Assembly (NCBI GenBank): GCA_027627225.1
Contig: CM051034.1
Span: 44,625,548 to 44,689,547 of the forward strand
Source of the DNA: Congeria kusceri
Taxonomy: Eukaryota; Mollusca; Bivalvia; Myida; Dreissenidae
Direction: 5' to 3'
DNA length: 64,000 nucleotides
Shown here one piece after another: positions 11,079 through 21,777 of this stretch. The notes below the pieces were generated by a model. It was not told the DNA's origin, did no database searches, and saw nothing but the letters and a program-made list of their open reading frames with translations. Positions within the stretch are counted from its first letter, which is position 1. Each line of letters begins with the position of its first letter. A program made the translations under genes and the position numbers.

Positions 11079-13680
11079 GTATGTTATTCAACAGTCTTAA
11101 ACAATAATTTTTACTAGCATCTACCAAATATACATATGATAAATTAATTATTGACGCATATATACAGCACATATTGAAAACATGTTATGCGGCACACTGA
11201 TAAATGTATTATTTATGTGGCGTAATTTATAGCATATCGTCAACTCCCCTAAATTCGCGACTACCATTGATTCGCGGATGTTGTTATTGTCACGTGATCG
11301 TCTTCGGCATTTACGGTAATCGAGGATATATTTCATTGTTGCAGCACAATTCCGTTAATTAAATAAAAGCGACATACTAGCATTAAATATTTTAAGGTGT
11401 GATATAACTATGTTTAAGGTGTGATATAAAATCAGATACCTTCATTTTGGTCAGACATGTCTAACGGGGTTCGAGTTGCATTGTAGAGAAAGGATCAATT
11501 GGAATAAAAATATAAATCGGACTCTATTCAAATGTTTTACTGCATATATTCGTTTCTTGATAATTAATATTCAGAGAAGTACAGGTAAATGGTCGGCGAT
11601 GCGAGAGGACTTGTAGCGGTGGACAGGAAAAATGCCCGTACGACAGGTGGTGGGCAGCCAATGCCAAGCCCGGACCTCATTACACTCTCCATCATAAATA
11701 CAGAAACCGCTATTGGTATGACACTTAGTGCACGATATTACATCATTTTTTGTATAGATTGAAATCATAATACTTAATTTTCTATCATGCCTTATTTATG
11801 CAACGCAACATATTAAATAAATAGAAACATAAATTGAAACAACCATACTACACTTGGAATTATATTGTGTTTCAATTTTTTGAAAATGCCCTTACCTTTA
11901 AGTCGACGAAGTATATTCCATTTTAATCCACATAAATTCCCCTTCCAATATTTTAATCCATATTTCGTTTTCATTAGATGCAGAAAGCAGCTCAAAACTT
12001 AAAAGAAACGATTTTGACCTGCTACAATACGATGGTAATTATATCCATTGTATATAACTTTCCCGTTAAGCAAACAGAATTAAAAGTCCACGATGTGTCA
12101 TGCTTTGCGACCTCACGGGCACTGACCAACTGTTACATGTGTATATGCATTATGTGTTCTCGGTCGTGTTTTCACCGGAAGAGTTCATTTATTTCATAGG
12201 TATGTATATTGGAAATAAACTCAGCACACTGTTTGACTTTCCTATACTGGAATTAATTGATATTGTAATTTTATAACTCTAGTTGTGTGTAATTTCATTA
12301 AACTATATGCTGTATTATTAATAAATGATCATTTTTCAAATTAGTCATTACACGTATCTGTTTGTCACACCGGCAATTCAAAAATGGGCAGTGGTCATTT
12401 TGTCAGTACCATTGAGGCTACCTTTGGGGAATGAAATATTGGTTAATTATGTAATATACATATCTTTACTTTAAGTATGTATCATTTTATTTAATTACTT
12501 CTATGTATTTTAAAACTAGCTTTCCTGAATTTTGCCGAGGACATTACGGGATGTGGAATGGAAACGCATGAAACATGTACTAGTATGTTTTGATATTTAG
12601 TTATTTAATGTACAATTGTACCTCAGTTATATGCCAATGATGGTCAGAGCACAATATTTTTTTGATGTGACAAGTAATGCACACAACACAATTGGTAATT
12701 AATACTGGATATGTATTATATAGCATTAGGCATACATACATTTTGATCATACAAATCACATAACAATAGATTAGGCATTAAAACAAAATACATGTGTGTT
12801 GTAAATTCTGTACATGCTTATAACTTGCCACAATAACAAATACTATAGTTTTATTATGATATTATGTCATGAGGATATATTATGTTTTCAGATGCATCTG
12901 AAGACAGCATGTGTGACAATGGTAACACTTTTATCAACTTAATAGCTAGTAAATAATTAGTTAATAGTAAATTAAAATAAATAAAATCATATGGCATGAC
13001 ATGGCATGTTTGCTTAAACTAAGCTATACATGTATATGCATCATGTATGTTGAATCAATTATTATTTTAATTATTAAATTCTGTTACTGACTCATTACCA
13101 AAAAATCTCACACTTTTGAATTATATAACTTTATTCAATCATTTCAGATCTAAGTTCTCCTGCAAAAACCATCACAGTTCTAACACAGAGCAGCACAAAA
13201 AAAAACCAAGAACATGATGGTATACCTTCTAACACCAGAAGGTATACACAACTTAATACATGTATCAATAATTAAAGACTTTATATAATTTAATTTTGTT
13301 TTCTTTAGCAATCTTAATAATGTTATAATAAACATAGAATATATTAAAAGTTAAAAATACAATTAATTTCCATAATTGAGTTGTAACACAAATATATAAA
13401 TAATATAGAAATATAACATTTCTGACATCAGTTGCTTCTTAAATTTATTTAACAATAATGTTAAGCTGGATATGTATAAGATATTATATAGCTATGTTAT
13501 TACTTTTAATTAAACTGTTTCAAATGTAGCAAAAAAGACAAGACCCTGAAGCAGCTACAAATGGAATATTATGCTGGAGCCCTTGAAGTCCAGCGAGAGC
13601 AGCTTGAGTTGATGCAGACTGAAAGAGAATTTTTTTCTCAAGCAACTATCATGTTGAAACTTGCTAAGGACAAACTTTAG
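10856..13680 (+). CDS. Harbinger Myb/SANT-like DNA-binding protein, five exons
   Basis: I assemble exons 10856-11078, about 11595-11715, 12892-12921, 13148-13241 and 13530-13680. All have GT/AG borders, and apart from exon 2 the phases agree. Exon 1 starts ATG in MAEQLKRKKRSINF and carries a Myb/SANT-like domain (KKLQDDAWEKITDKVNATG, then RSVSEVKG). Exon 2 gives RKNARTTGGGQPMPSPDLI, the basic TGGG motif seen after this domain in Harbinger-derived MSANTD and NAIF1-like proteins. The last exon is a charged helix (LKQLQMEYYAGALEVQREQ) ending in TAG. In this superfamily the Myb-like partner helps the transposase enter the nucleus and bind DNA. The gene converges on a HARBI1-type transposase. Exon 2 has a problem: the frame continuous with exon 1 reads GKWSAMREDL and then stops, while the TGGG segment is in another frame. 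Either one base has been lost or an acceptor at 11615 is used. Confidence 0.75.
11595..11715 (+). CDS. Exon 2 of the Myb/SANT-like gene, with internal frameshift
   Basis: With the acceptor TACAG at about 11584 the exon reads GKWSAMREDL in phase with exon 1 and then meets TAG at 11613-11615. The conserved TGGG region lies one frame over. With the acceptor CTTGTAG at 11615 the TGGG region is in phase, but the K-W helix is skipped. The donor is ATTG|GTATGA after 11715. The listed start is a compromise; the exon begins at 11585 or 11616. Confidence 0.5.
12892..12921 (+). CDS. Exon 3 of the Myb/SANT-like gene (30 nt)
   Basis: The acceptor is TGTTTTCAG and the donor AATG|GTAACA. Read in phase 1 it encodes an acidic decapeptide linker, D-ASEDSMCDN. 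It is supported only by splice borders and phase continuity. Confidence 0.55.
13148..13241 (+). CDS. Exon 4 of the Myb/SANT-like gene
   Basis: The acceptor is CATTTCAG and the donor CCAGAAG|GTATAC. It encodes a Ser/Thr-rich linker (LSSPAKTITVLTQSSTKKNQ). An earlier donor at 13219 would also splice but puts the last exon out of frame, so I prefer 13241. Confidence 0.6.
13530..13680 (+). CDS. Exon 5 of the Myb/SANT-like gene
   Basis: The acceptor is CAAATGTAG. The exon encodes KKDKTLKQLQMEYY followed by a Glu/Gln/Leu-rich helix and the stop TAG. C-terminal coiled-coil helices like this are usual in Harbinger Myb-like proteins and may mediate pairing with the transposase. Confidence 0.7.
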
Positions 13681-14786
13681 GTTACATGTTATTAATGTGC
13701 TTAATAACATGTTGAATTTAAAATTGTTTGTATTTTAAGAACATAACACAGAAGCAGTATATTCATTAACATAATTTAATGTTGCTCCATAATTTAAACA
13801 TGTGTTATTCTGTCTTACTTTGATATAAAGTACAATCACATGTGTCTATAAAGCAAATTATCTGCTAGATATTGTTTTCTCTTGACCCAAGAAATTTTAA
13901 TACATTTTATACTTAATACTTAAAACATTTTTTCCAGTCTTCACTGTGCACTTTATCTGTACACTCTATGTAGTAGGCTGTATGCTTTCACCTGCAAAAA
14001 AGTGTTTGATAATTTTATTTTCCAGCATTTAATATAAAGAAATGTATGTAAGTTGAGTATATACCAGTAATACTGTTCATGTACATTATTATGCGGAGGT
14101 GTTTAAGTCTGTAAACTATACTCACTATTATGTTTAATTCACAAATATATTCTGAAATTAATAAATATTTATTAATACAGTAACGTCATGTTGTTACATT
14201 TATTTATCTGTGTATATTTAATTGTATATAATGTATAACATTATGCATATCAGCGTTTTTTTTCAGATTTAACAAGATACGTGTTTTTAACATGACAGTT
14301 AAGTAATTAATGCTCTCTTACACTGTTTTAATAATGATTTTTTAAGCTAATTACTTCAAAGTGTTATGAGATAACTTTGCCATTGACTTTATTAAGCTTA
14401 AAAATTGTAAATGATATTGCATCTATTCAGTCAATTATTTTCGGTATTGAATTGATTAAATGGATACAATTCCATCATGATACTTTTGCCAAAATGACTG
14501 CTTTTACAACACTTATCTAATACTGCAATGTCTTCTTTCAAATATGTTTTACTTTATAAATTACCATGAATACAAATACGGGTATAAATGTGATGTTATA
14601 TATAGATTAATTAGTGATGCCGAAGATAAGTTTTGAATTAAATCCTATTTCCAGAAATTTAATTGAATGTTGTGACATCAGTCTTTTAACAGTGTTAAGT
14701 CTTTGTGTACTGGTATATATATTATTGAGCTAAAGTTGCCATGTTATTTATCATTGTTTTAAAAATGAGTACATTGATAACAACTT
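13681..14786. other. Gap between convergent Harbinger genes
   Basis: About 1.1 kb of AT-rich sequence between the + gene stop and the - gene stop. It presumably holds both 3' UTRs. I see no further exon. Confidence 0.45.
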
Positions 14787-15017
14787 TCAAAAATGATCAA
14801 AAGAACATAAAAAATGAACTTCAAACCTGAAATAGTTCCTTATTATCATATCCCTGACTGCCTGACCATCAGGGTTACCATCCATCTGTATCTCCATCTG
14901 TGGTTGAGAATCTTCTTCTTCTGGAAATTCATCCCGCTCTCCAAATGCAGTAGCCAGATTGTGCAATACTTTACAGGCGACAATGACTTTTGACACCTTC
15001 CCTGGCTTCATTCTGAC
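14787..15017 (-). CDS. C-terminal exon of HARBI1-like transposase
   Basis: The acceptor TTTAG on the - strand at 15018 precedes GTCAGAATGAAGCC. The reading frame runs through [11 protein letters not shown] and [14 protein letters not shown]. After NYF it either continues to a stop at 14787 or splices at CAG|GTTTGA. The family normally ends near this motif. Confidence 0.75.
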   Translation of the reverse strand, partial: VRMKPGKVSKVIVACKVLHNLATAFGERDEFPEEEDSQPQMEIQMDGNPDGQAVRDMIIRNYFRFEVHFLCSFDHF

Positions 15018-17094
15018 CTAAATTATTGCAAATATGATCTTTAATATTGAAAATGATTGGGGTTGTTCTGGACTTTGCTTAAAAACCATTGCCAGATAAC
15101 ACTGCTTAACATAAAAGTCTTAGTGTTTCGTTTTTTGGTTCAATATAAATATATAAATATATATATATTGATACATTTATATAAATATTAAAAATATAGC
15201 CATCATGTCTCGATGTTAATTATTTCCATATCATTTAGTGGTTCAGCATTGTTTTACATTATATGTGTGATCTTAAACATAAATACATCATTCTAGCACT
15301 ATAAAACAGCTTACTGTTTAGGGCCTTGAAAAATAACACAGATAAAGCAAAATGTAAATACTAAAAAGAACTGTCTGTACTGTACAAAATGAAATATATA
15401 ACAAACAAATCACCATGGGGAGCACATAAGAGGAAAATTTGTCTCGCACATGATTTTTAAAAGAACTGTCTGTACTGTACAAAATCATAAATATATAACA
15501 AATAAATCACCATGGGGAGCACATAAGAAAGAAAATTTGTCTCGCTCATGATTTTTAAAAGAGGGAATAGCACCGATGGAGGATGGACATTTTGTCGGCA
15601 GTGGTTGAATGGTATTTTGGTATGGACACATGAGATAGGTAGTTTAATCAAATTACCCCCCCCCCCCCACGCACACCCCCTGCTGCCCCTCTGGGCTGGT
15701 TTATGCAGTACGTAAAATATATTTTGAAATTCAACATATTTTAGCAAATATTCAACTACAAATGAATATACTATGCATATAAAGCTTAATCAAAAACAGA
15801 CTAAAAAACAAAACTTCGATTTTGCAAAATTTTTAGAAAATGTCAACAAACAGGTCATGTTTTTCCACCTGCTCCTTTTTTGTAGCACCATGTACCTTTT
15901 TAGATCTTATATCTCTCACTCATATTGTCAAAATAATAAGAATCTTTCTATTAATATGTGTTAAAACATATTTTGTACACATTAAAAGATTGATAACTGG
16001 GTCATACCCATTGTATATAAAATTTGTAATAAAAATGGGGCTTATTAAGGGTTGACAAAATTAATGTAAATAGTGCCAAAAAGCATACATAATAAATTGC
16101 TTAAAATAAAAATACTCAAATAATCAATAATAATAAATAATAAATAAAATAATCAATCAGATTGGTAAAGGTTTAGGTAGGGCTCTGCTAGCAACAGAAA
16201 CTACATTTTTAAACAACATTTGATTTAAGATATATGGTTGCTTGCTATTCTGCCCGGCCTAGCACGATTATGCATGTACACAGAAGGGACAGGGGAGTAA
16301 AAGAAAGAGATTGGGGGAATTTCATGCAGGGGGAATTTCATGCAGCTTGAGTACAATTAATGGCACAATGAGCATGGCATTTCATAAGAACAATGTTTCA
16401 AAGGTAGCAATTATTTATCAAGTTGCATTAAGACAGACATGCAAGTTTAAATTATTAAAATAGACTGTGCACAGTACAAGAGCACAACATGATATAATAA
16501 TTCAGAAAAAAGCGTTGAATTAATAAATTTGCATTGCCTTTTTACACAGGCAGATATATTTAAATTGTCACTAAAAGTATTGATTAGTGACACAGCCAGT
16601 AATATACAATTGTACAAAATGTCTAGGTTAAACCCTCCAAATGCTCTACTGATCAATGTATATTTTTAGAAAAAAATTTCAATATTAAATACAACTAGGT
16701 TTGTGAAGAGTAGTCTCCCATCATGGGATTACAGTGATGATTTACAGATAGATGAATAATTTGTTTTGGCCAGCGTTACCTCCATGTCATTAGGTTAAAT
16801 ATAACTAATTTTCCTATTGATATGGGATTGTTATCTATAAAATATGTAGATATATAAAGTAATGTACTGAAAAAAATGTAAATTAATATCGAGAATCTTC
16901 ATATGTTCAAATATATATTTAACAGTTTATGTGTGACATTTAGATGCACTATTTCCTAATGACTATGAAATAATTCATTTTAAATACCTCTCCATGAAGA
17001 ACATGAAACCTCCTTTTAAAGACTCCAAATGTCCTTTCGATTAGATTTCTTGTAGATACGTGCGCATCATTGTACCGCTGTTGCTTTGGGGTAG
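14787..17094 (-). CDS. HARBI1-type Harbinger transposase, 3' exons only
   Basis: Two exons on the - strand can be read, 17094-16988 and 15017-14787, joined in phase 0. The upper exon gives [11 protein letters not shown], then [21 protein letters not shown], the conserved stretch that contains the last acidic residue of the DDE catalytic triad in HARBI1-like nucleases. The lower exon continues [20 protein letters not shown], an acidic linker ([10 protein letters not shown]), and [10 protein letters not shown], the usual C-terminal block. The family cuts and pastes Harbinger elements at TWA targets. Exons for the earlier part (the GDSGYP block and the first two acidic residues) are not seen up to 18.6 kb, where a SINE begins. 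The transposase is therefore probably 5'-truncated and inactive. Confidence 0.75.
15366..15560 (+). repeat. 95-bp tandem duplication
   Basis: AGAACTGTCTGTACTGTACA at 15367 recurs at 15462. Both copies continue through CACCATGGGGAGCACATAAG to ATGATTTTTAAAAGA. The close match suggests a recent local duplication inside the transposase intron. Confidence 0.8.
15655..15668 (+). repeat. Poly-C tract
   Basis: An uninterrupted run of about 14 C followed by ACGCACACCCCC. Its length is likely to vary and be prone to sequencing error. Confidence 0.8.
16988..17094 (-). CDS. IERTFG exon of HARBI1-like transposase
   Basis: The - strand acceptor ATATCAG lies above 17094 and the donor GGAGAG|GTATTT below 16988. 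It encodes [20 protein letters not shown] and the [10 protein letters not shown] block that follows. Phase 1 in, phase 0 out. Confidence 0.8.
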
Positions 17095-17391
17095 CTGATA
17101 TAAATAATTGAAAGCATATGATGTGTTTATAATGCAGAAATGTAAGTTGTCGCTTTTGGATAATGATACTTTAAATTGATACTATACTAATAAAAACTCC
17201 GAACGCATCACATATAAAAAGCTCCGTTTAATGCATAACAACGATAGTAACATACATTTACAGGTAATCGACACACAAAATAGTGATAGGCAAACAGGTT
17301 CCAACAGAAAAAATTGCGCCGAAAAGTGTACACAATGAGGTACGGCTCAATAAGGCGCACAAGGGGCATAATAAAGTCACACACGTCAATA

Positions 17392-17466
17392 ATGGTTATG
17401 TCCCCCTCTTGCATTCAGTTCCGCAGCGCATCTCCGACCCATGAAAAGAACAAAAGTGGCCATCGT
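17392..17466 (-). CDS. Possible remnant of the transposase first exon
   Basis: On the - strand an ATG opens MATFVLFMGRRCAAEL and stops after 25 residues. HARBI1-like proteins often begin with a short hydrophobic and arginine-rich stretch like this, and the location fits. Nothing else supports it. Confidence 0.15.
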
Positions 17467-17496
17467 GTCCAACGGAATGGTGACCACTCTTGTTAT

Positions 17497-17645
17497 TCCC
17501 CCAGCATCTTGATGCTTGCGGCATATAGTGATAGTCCTGTCTGGCCTAAGGTTAGCGTTTCTGACGTTTTATTTAGAGATCGTATGTTCGAGTCCAAGTG
17601 GAGGCAGCACTTTTTATGTGCTTTTTCCTGGACTCTAAATTTAGG
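17497..17645 (+). repeat. Possible tRNA-related SINE fragment
   Basis: CAGCATCTTGATGC and ATATAGTGATAGTCC match the module at 3567-3605. Downstream, TGTTCGAGTCC resembles a pol III B box and TGGCCTAAGGTTAGCG weakly resembles an A box. Tentative. Confidence 0.3.
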
Positions 17646-17649
17646 TTGA

Positions 17650-18593
17650 TAAGTTCAAGGTTCAGATGCTTACGCTGTTTTGTAAATAAAAATACAAACT
17701 TATATTTGAATAAGCCCCTTTAAAGCCTGCATTATCACGTAAAAATGACGCACATATACCAAACCGCGCGCGCAGTTGGTCACGCTCGCAAACATTAAAG
17801 CAATCACGCGCCCTCACACGAGCACAGGCGGCGGACACCTGCGTAAAATTAACGCAACTAAATACCGACATACCTACAATTAAGAGAAGTCCATTTCATA
17901 AAAGGACATGTTTCTTTTTATGTAAAGGACGCAATATTGTATCCTGGCATGTTCGCAGACAAGTCTGATATATTGACTTAGGCATGCAATATTTTCCAAG
18001 AAGGATGGTTTTGCCGTTTGCTACAACCTCAACACAGAGCTATAACTGGTTCCAAGAGTGACTTTGGATATATCCCTGTCGACATGAAGTTCCAGGTGAC
18101 CATAGTCAAATCACATTGCGCGGATTAAAATCAATGACAAGCAGAAGGAAAAGAAGTGGACACCTAAACTCCTTGCGGTGTTATCTTTATTTTGTATTTA
18201 TCTCCTTAACCTTTTGATTTTCATTTTAAATATTAATATATATACCTTGACCAATAATGCAACATTTCTGTGGGATTTTTATAAAATACTAATAATAAAT
18301 AAAAATATTGTAAAGAAATTAATCTTCGAACTCCTCACAGTGTCTCCCCTAAATTCTTCCAAATCTGGACGTTTTTCACCTGCGGTGGCAGTAGTTACGG
18401 AAGAACGCCAATGACGTGGTAACCACTGGGAGGATTTGACGGCAATGATCAATATCGCCCACAACGGGAGATAATATGCGAAGAGATTGAGGTGAATGTA
18501 CGCAAATGAGTATGTACGAAACAGAACTGGTCCGATAAAAATGTCGTGTTAAATATACGAGCAAGCCTTCTGTTGACTAGATTTGTATATCTC
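17650..18593. other. No gene recognised
   Basis: Short open frames on both strands have no recognisable motif. The missing 5' transposase exons could be here in decayed form, but I could not find the GDSGYP block. Confidence 0.45.
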
Positions 18594-18885
18594 TAGCTCA
18601 GTTGGTAGAGCGCTGGACTGTCAATCCGGGGATCGTGAGTTCGAACCCCAGCCCGGCCACATAACTTGTGTGGATATTGGTCATTAAATGATTTCTACGG
18701 CCATTCTCCCCCTACCTCTGATTTAAGTAGGGCAGTTTTCAGTTACTGGCATAGGTATGTGCACTCTTAGTACTGGTAAACCGCATAGATAGGCTAAGCT
18801 CGACCAGGAAAAGTGTGAGTAGGTTAACTGACCGCCGTGATATGACTGAAATACTGTTAAAAACGGCAAAAAATCCAAAAAAACT
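18594..18885 (+). mobile_element. tRNA-derived SINE, copy 1 (5'-truncated)
   Basis: It begins inside the tRNA part with TAGCTCAGTTGGTAGAGCGC (A box). GAGTTCGAACCCCAGCCCGG follows (B box and acceptor stem). A ~220-bp body contains CGGCCATTCTCCCCCTAC, ACTGGCATAGGTATGTG and GATATGACTGAAATACTGTT, and the tail is A-rich. Copies at 32339 and 55290 share the whole body. A molluscan V-SINE such as RUDI is a plausible identity, from memory only. Confidence 0.85.
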
Positions 18886-18888
18886 TAA

Positions 18889-19232
18889 TTCTAGCATGAT
18901 ACTCGCTAATTTTTCTATAGACAAACAACAAAATTACCGTTGTTAAACTACCCTATAAACAACGCAGTAAGAAGTCCCGATTCTGAGCGTGGCATAGTAA
19001 AAAGTAGTAAAAAAGTAGTTCTAATTACAATTGCAAAAATATATGTCAATTATGTTAGATTCGAAATAACTTTCGCTTTAATATCGTTGTTTATCGGTCA
19101 ATAATCAATTATTTGTCGTTCTGAGGCGTGGCTATTAAACAACTAGGGCTAATGCACTCGTGGTTTAATCCCTACGCATCAGAACTCCAAATCGTTGTTT
19201 ATTGGTCGTTAAGCAACGATAAATCGAACATT
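18889..19232 (+). repeat. Fold-back element family B, single arm
   Basis: It starts TTCTAGCATGATACTCGCTA, close to the end of the complete element at 60149-60844. It runs through ATAAACAACGCAGTAAGAAG and CTCGTGGTTTAATCCCTACG to ACGATAAATCGAA. Only one arm of the palindrome is present, directly after the SINE. Noncoding. Confidence 0.75.
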
Positions 19233-19433
19233 ATTTATTAAGTTACAAATGGAAAACTGGTATCTAACTATCTACTGAAATCTACAACATTGATTATTGA
19301 AAGTTCGATAGTCGTCAATGGCGTCTGTGTAACAAATCCGAGGGTTTAATGCAATCCTGCAACATATGCCTCCTCTACAGTAAACGTCATGTAAGTCTGC
19401 TCACTGATCTCTTGTTTTCCAGCAAATAAGATC

Positions 19434-19697
19434 TGGGCCCATATTTATACAGATTCTTAAGCCATTCTTAACTTAAGATGAACATAAGTCAAAATTAGAA
19501 TCTGTGTGTAAAGCACTATGCTTTGGAACATTTGCATGACTAATGCTAGATATTAATACACTTTGAATTATATTGCATATTATGTATCAAAATCTTCCAG
19601 AAATGCATTACTTTGTAAGAAAATCCAATAATTAAATTTGAGAATTTTAAGATATTTTTTTAATTTTCGACTAAGATTCTTTATAAATACCAGCCCA
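19434..19697. mobile_element. MITE with ~28-bp imperfect terminal repeats
   Basis: The left end is TGGGCCCATATTTATACAGA. The right end, reverse-complemented, is TGGGCTGGTATTTATAAAGA, and both continue with TCTTA. The ~264-bp interior is AT-rich and noncoding. The end style resembles Harbinger-type MITEs, but I see no clear target-site duplication. Confidence 0.65.
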
Positions 19698-19724
19698 GAG
19701 CAACAACATCACAAAAAAAAAAAC

Positions 19725-19938
19725 GAGGCGTGTCGTGGGAAAACCGGGCTTAATGCATGTGCGGATCCGGGACGACACTTTCCGCCTACAGTGGATTTAT
19801 GTTTAGAAGAGACTATCTTGAGAAAATACCTTGAAAGCGGAAAGTGCCGTCCCGGATTAGCCTGTGCGGACTGCAAGGCTAATCCGGGACGACACTTCAC
19901 GCACATGCATTAAGCCCGGTATTCCCACGACACGCCTC
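19725..19938. mobile_element. Palindromic MITE with ends GAGGCGTGTCGTGGG
   Basis: The outer inverted repeats are about 39 bp: GAGGCGTGTCGTGGGAAAAC onward at 19725, mirrored at 19900-19938. A second internal pair, GTCCCGGATTAGCCTGTGCG and GCAAGGCTAATCCGGGACGA, forms a hairpin. AAAC on both sides (19721-19724 and 19939-19942) may be the target duplication. From memory, this palindrome is very abundant in Dreissena sequence. Confidence 0.85.
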
Positions 19939-19956
19939 AAACTTAGATTAAACAAA

Positions 19957-20600
19957 ATCAGCAATACTCACTGTGAAATACATGTGACGTCAACAACTGT
20001 CGAGGCCATCTTCTTTCAAACGGCAACGATAACACTGTCTTTACATGACGTCATAACAACACGTTAACAGCTTCATTTCCTTGTAATTCTGCAATAAGCA
20101 GACGTCACAACAACCCTTGTAAAAAACCTGCTTTCTTCGAAAATCAGCAATACACGCTGTCCAATATGAAATACATGTGACATAAACAACTGTCAAGGCC
20201 GTCTTCTTTCAAACGGCAACGATAACTCTGCCCTTACATGACGTCACAACGATAACTCTGCCCTTACATGACGTCACAACGATAACTCTGCCCTTACATG
20301 ACGTCACAACAACACGTTAAACAGCTTCATTTCCTTGCAATTCTGCAAAAAGCAGACAACAACCCTTGTTAAAAACCTTTCTACGAATATCAGCAATACA
20401 GGCTGTCCAATATGATGTACATAAGACATCAAAAGCTGTCAAGGCCATCTTCTTTCAAACGGCAACGATAACACTGTTTGTACATGACGTCACAACAACA
20501 GCTTGATTTTGTTGCAATTCTGCAATAAGCAGACGTCACAACAACCCTTGTTAAAAACCTACTTTCTTAGAAAATTAGCAATACACGCTGTCCAATGTAA
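19957..20600 (+). repeat. ~185-bp tandem repeat with internal 30-bp triplication
   Basis: The anchor ATCAGCAATAC recurs near 19958, 20143, 20389 and (as ATTAGCAATAC) 20574. The spacings are 185, 246 and 185 bp. The long unit is larger because the 30-mer with AACGATAACTCTGCCCTTAC and ATGACGTCAC is present three times at about 20217-20306. Full TGACGTCA sites lie at 19985, 20046, 20239, 20269, 20299 and 20485. No coding frame follows the period. Confidence 0.85.
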
Positions 20601-21709
20601 TGGAAATATTATCAAAGTTCAAATACATGCTTTTGTCTGTCAAAAATGTTCACATTATGTTTTTGTCGATCAAGCCATACTGATAGCATCATTATGCACT
20701 TGTTATCAAATTTACTTAATTAAGTTTCTTTGTTTTGTGTATGTTGGAATCATCGGTATATGGCCTTTTTTCGAATAAAGAATCTCACATATCAAAACTA
20801 CCTTAGCTTTTACGACTAATATATTTGTAGATATACCACACAGATATAAATACTGCAAATTTCTTTATTAGGCGTACTATTTAAAAAGCCCTAATTTTTA
20901 GGTGCGTAAGAGTGGAACCCTGTGCCATTTAGCATAAATGATTTAATGTTTTGGCTAAATGAAAGCTGGTGGTGGTAAATTGTCCCATAACCGTTTTATA
21001 GTTTGGAGGTCGTGCATTTCTATAGCTGGAAAACTGATCTTACTAATGACAGGACAGTTCGGTATGAACGCTTCTTTAAACCGCAATGACTGGGTAATAA
21101 TTTGTGATTTACACGCCTTGTTTAAATGATTTGTTGTGTGAGTAACTGATAGATATAATATGGTTGTCTGAGTATAAATGTGCAAAGGCTTACTATAACG
21201 GCAGTTGTATACAATAAGTATTAGTGTACAATACTGGTGGAAAGGGTGCTTTTAGTCAGGCTTAGATTAAGTTAATAGCGACGCCCATAAATTGCAAAAA
21301 CCATATGTCAACAGCTTCATATATTTTGAAAGGTTATTGTAAAATGTTGACATTGGTATGTTAACTAGTTCATGTATGTTTACTTCATGCGTGTTTTTAA
21401 GTTTATTTTAAATATGTTTAATTGATATATCCATCTTAAAGAATGTTATGGCAATTGCCTAAATCCTTTGAAGTATTTAATGGTGACAACAATTCACTTT
21501 GTTAATACTTTTTTCGAGACATTTTTATAGAGTTAACGTCAGTATATTTTAATTGGAAGTCATATATAGCCCATTTATTATTTAGTTTTAAATTATACAT
21601 GGACACGATGGTTTACGAGTATTGATTTCAGAATACAACGGATGCAAATACAGCCATGAGTAACGGTACGTATTCATATGCAGCATTTTAATTACACGCT
21701 TACATAATA

Positions 21710-21777
21710 ATAAAAAAATAACAACAACAACAACAATAATTTATAATAATAATAATTATTATTATTATTGTTATAAT
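21710..21777 (+). repeat. AAT/AAC/ATT trinucleotide microsatellite
   Basis: Runs of AAC, AAT and then ATT over about 65 bp. AAT followed by ATT makes a perfect local palindrome at 21743-21769. Confidence 0.85.

Larger units (their letters stand above)
15018..16987. other. Intron of the transposase gene
   Basis: About 2 kb without a recognisable exon. It contains a 95-bp tandem duplication (15366), a C-tract (15655) and a 16-bp direct repeat, GGGGGAATTTCATGCA, near 16315 and 16331. Confidence 0.5.

Noticed and set aside
20217..20306. Three direct 30-bp repeats that could suggest a CRISPR array
   Set aside because: They are head to tail with no spacers, in an animal genome.
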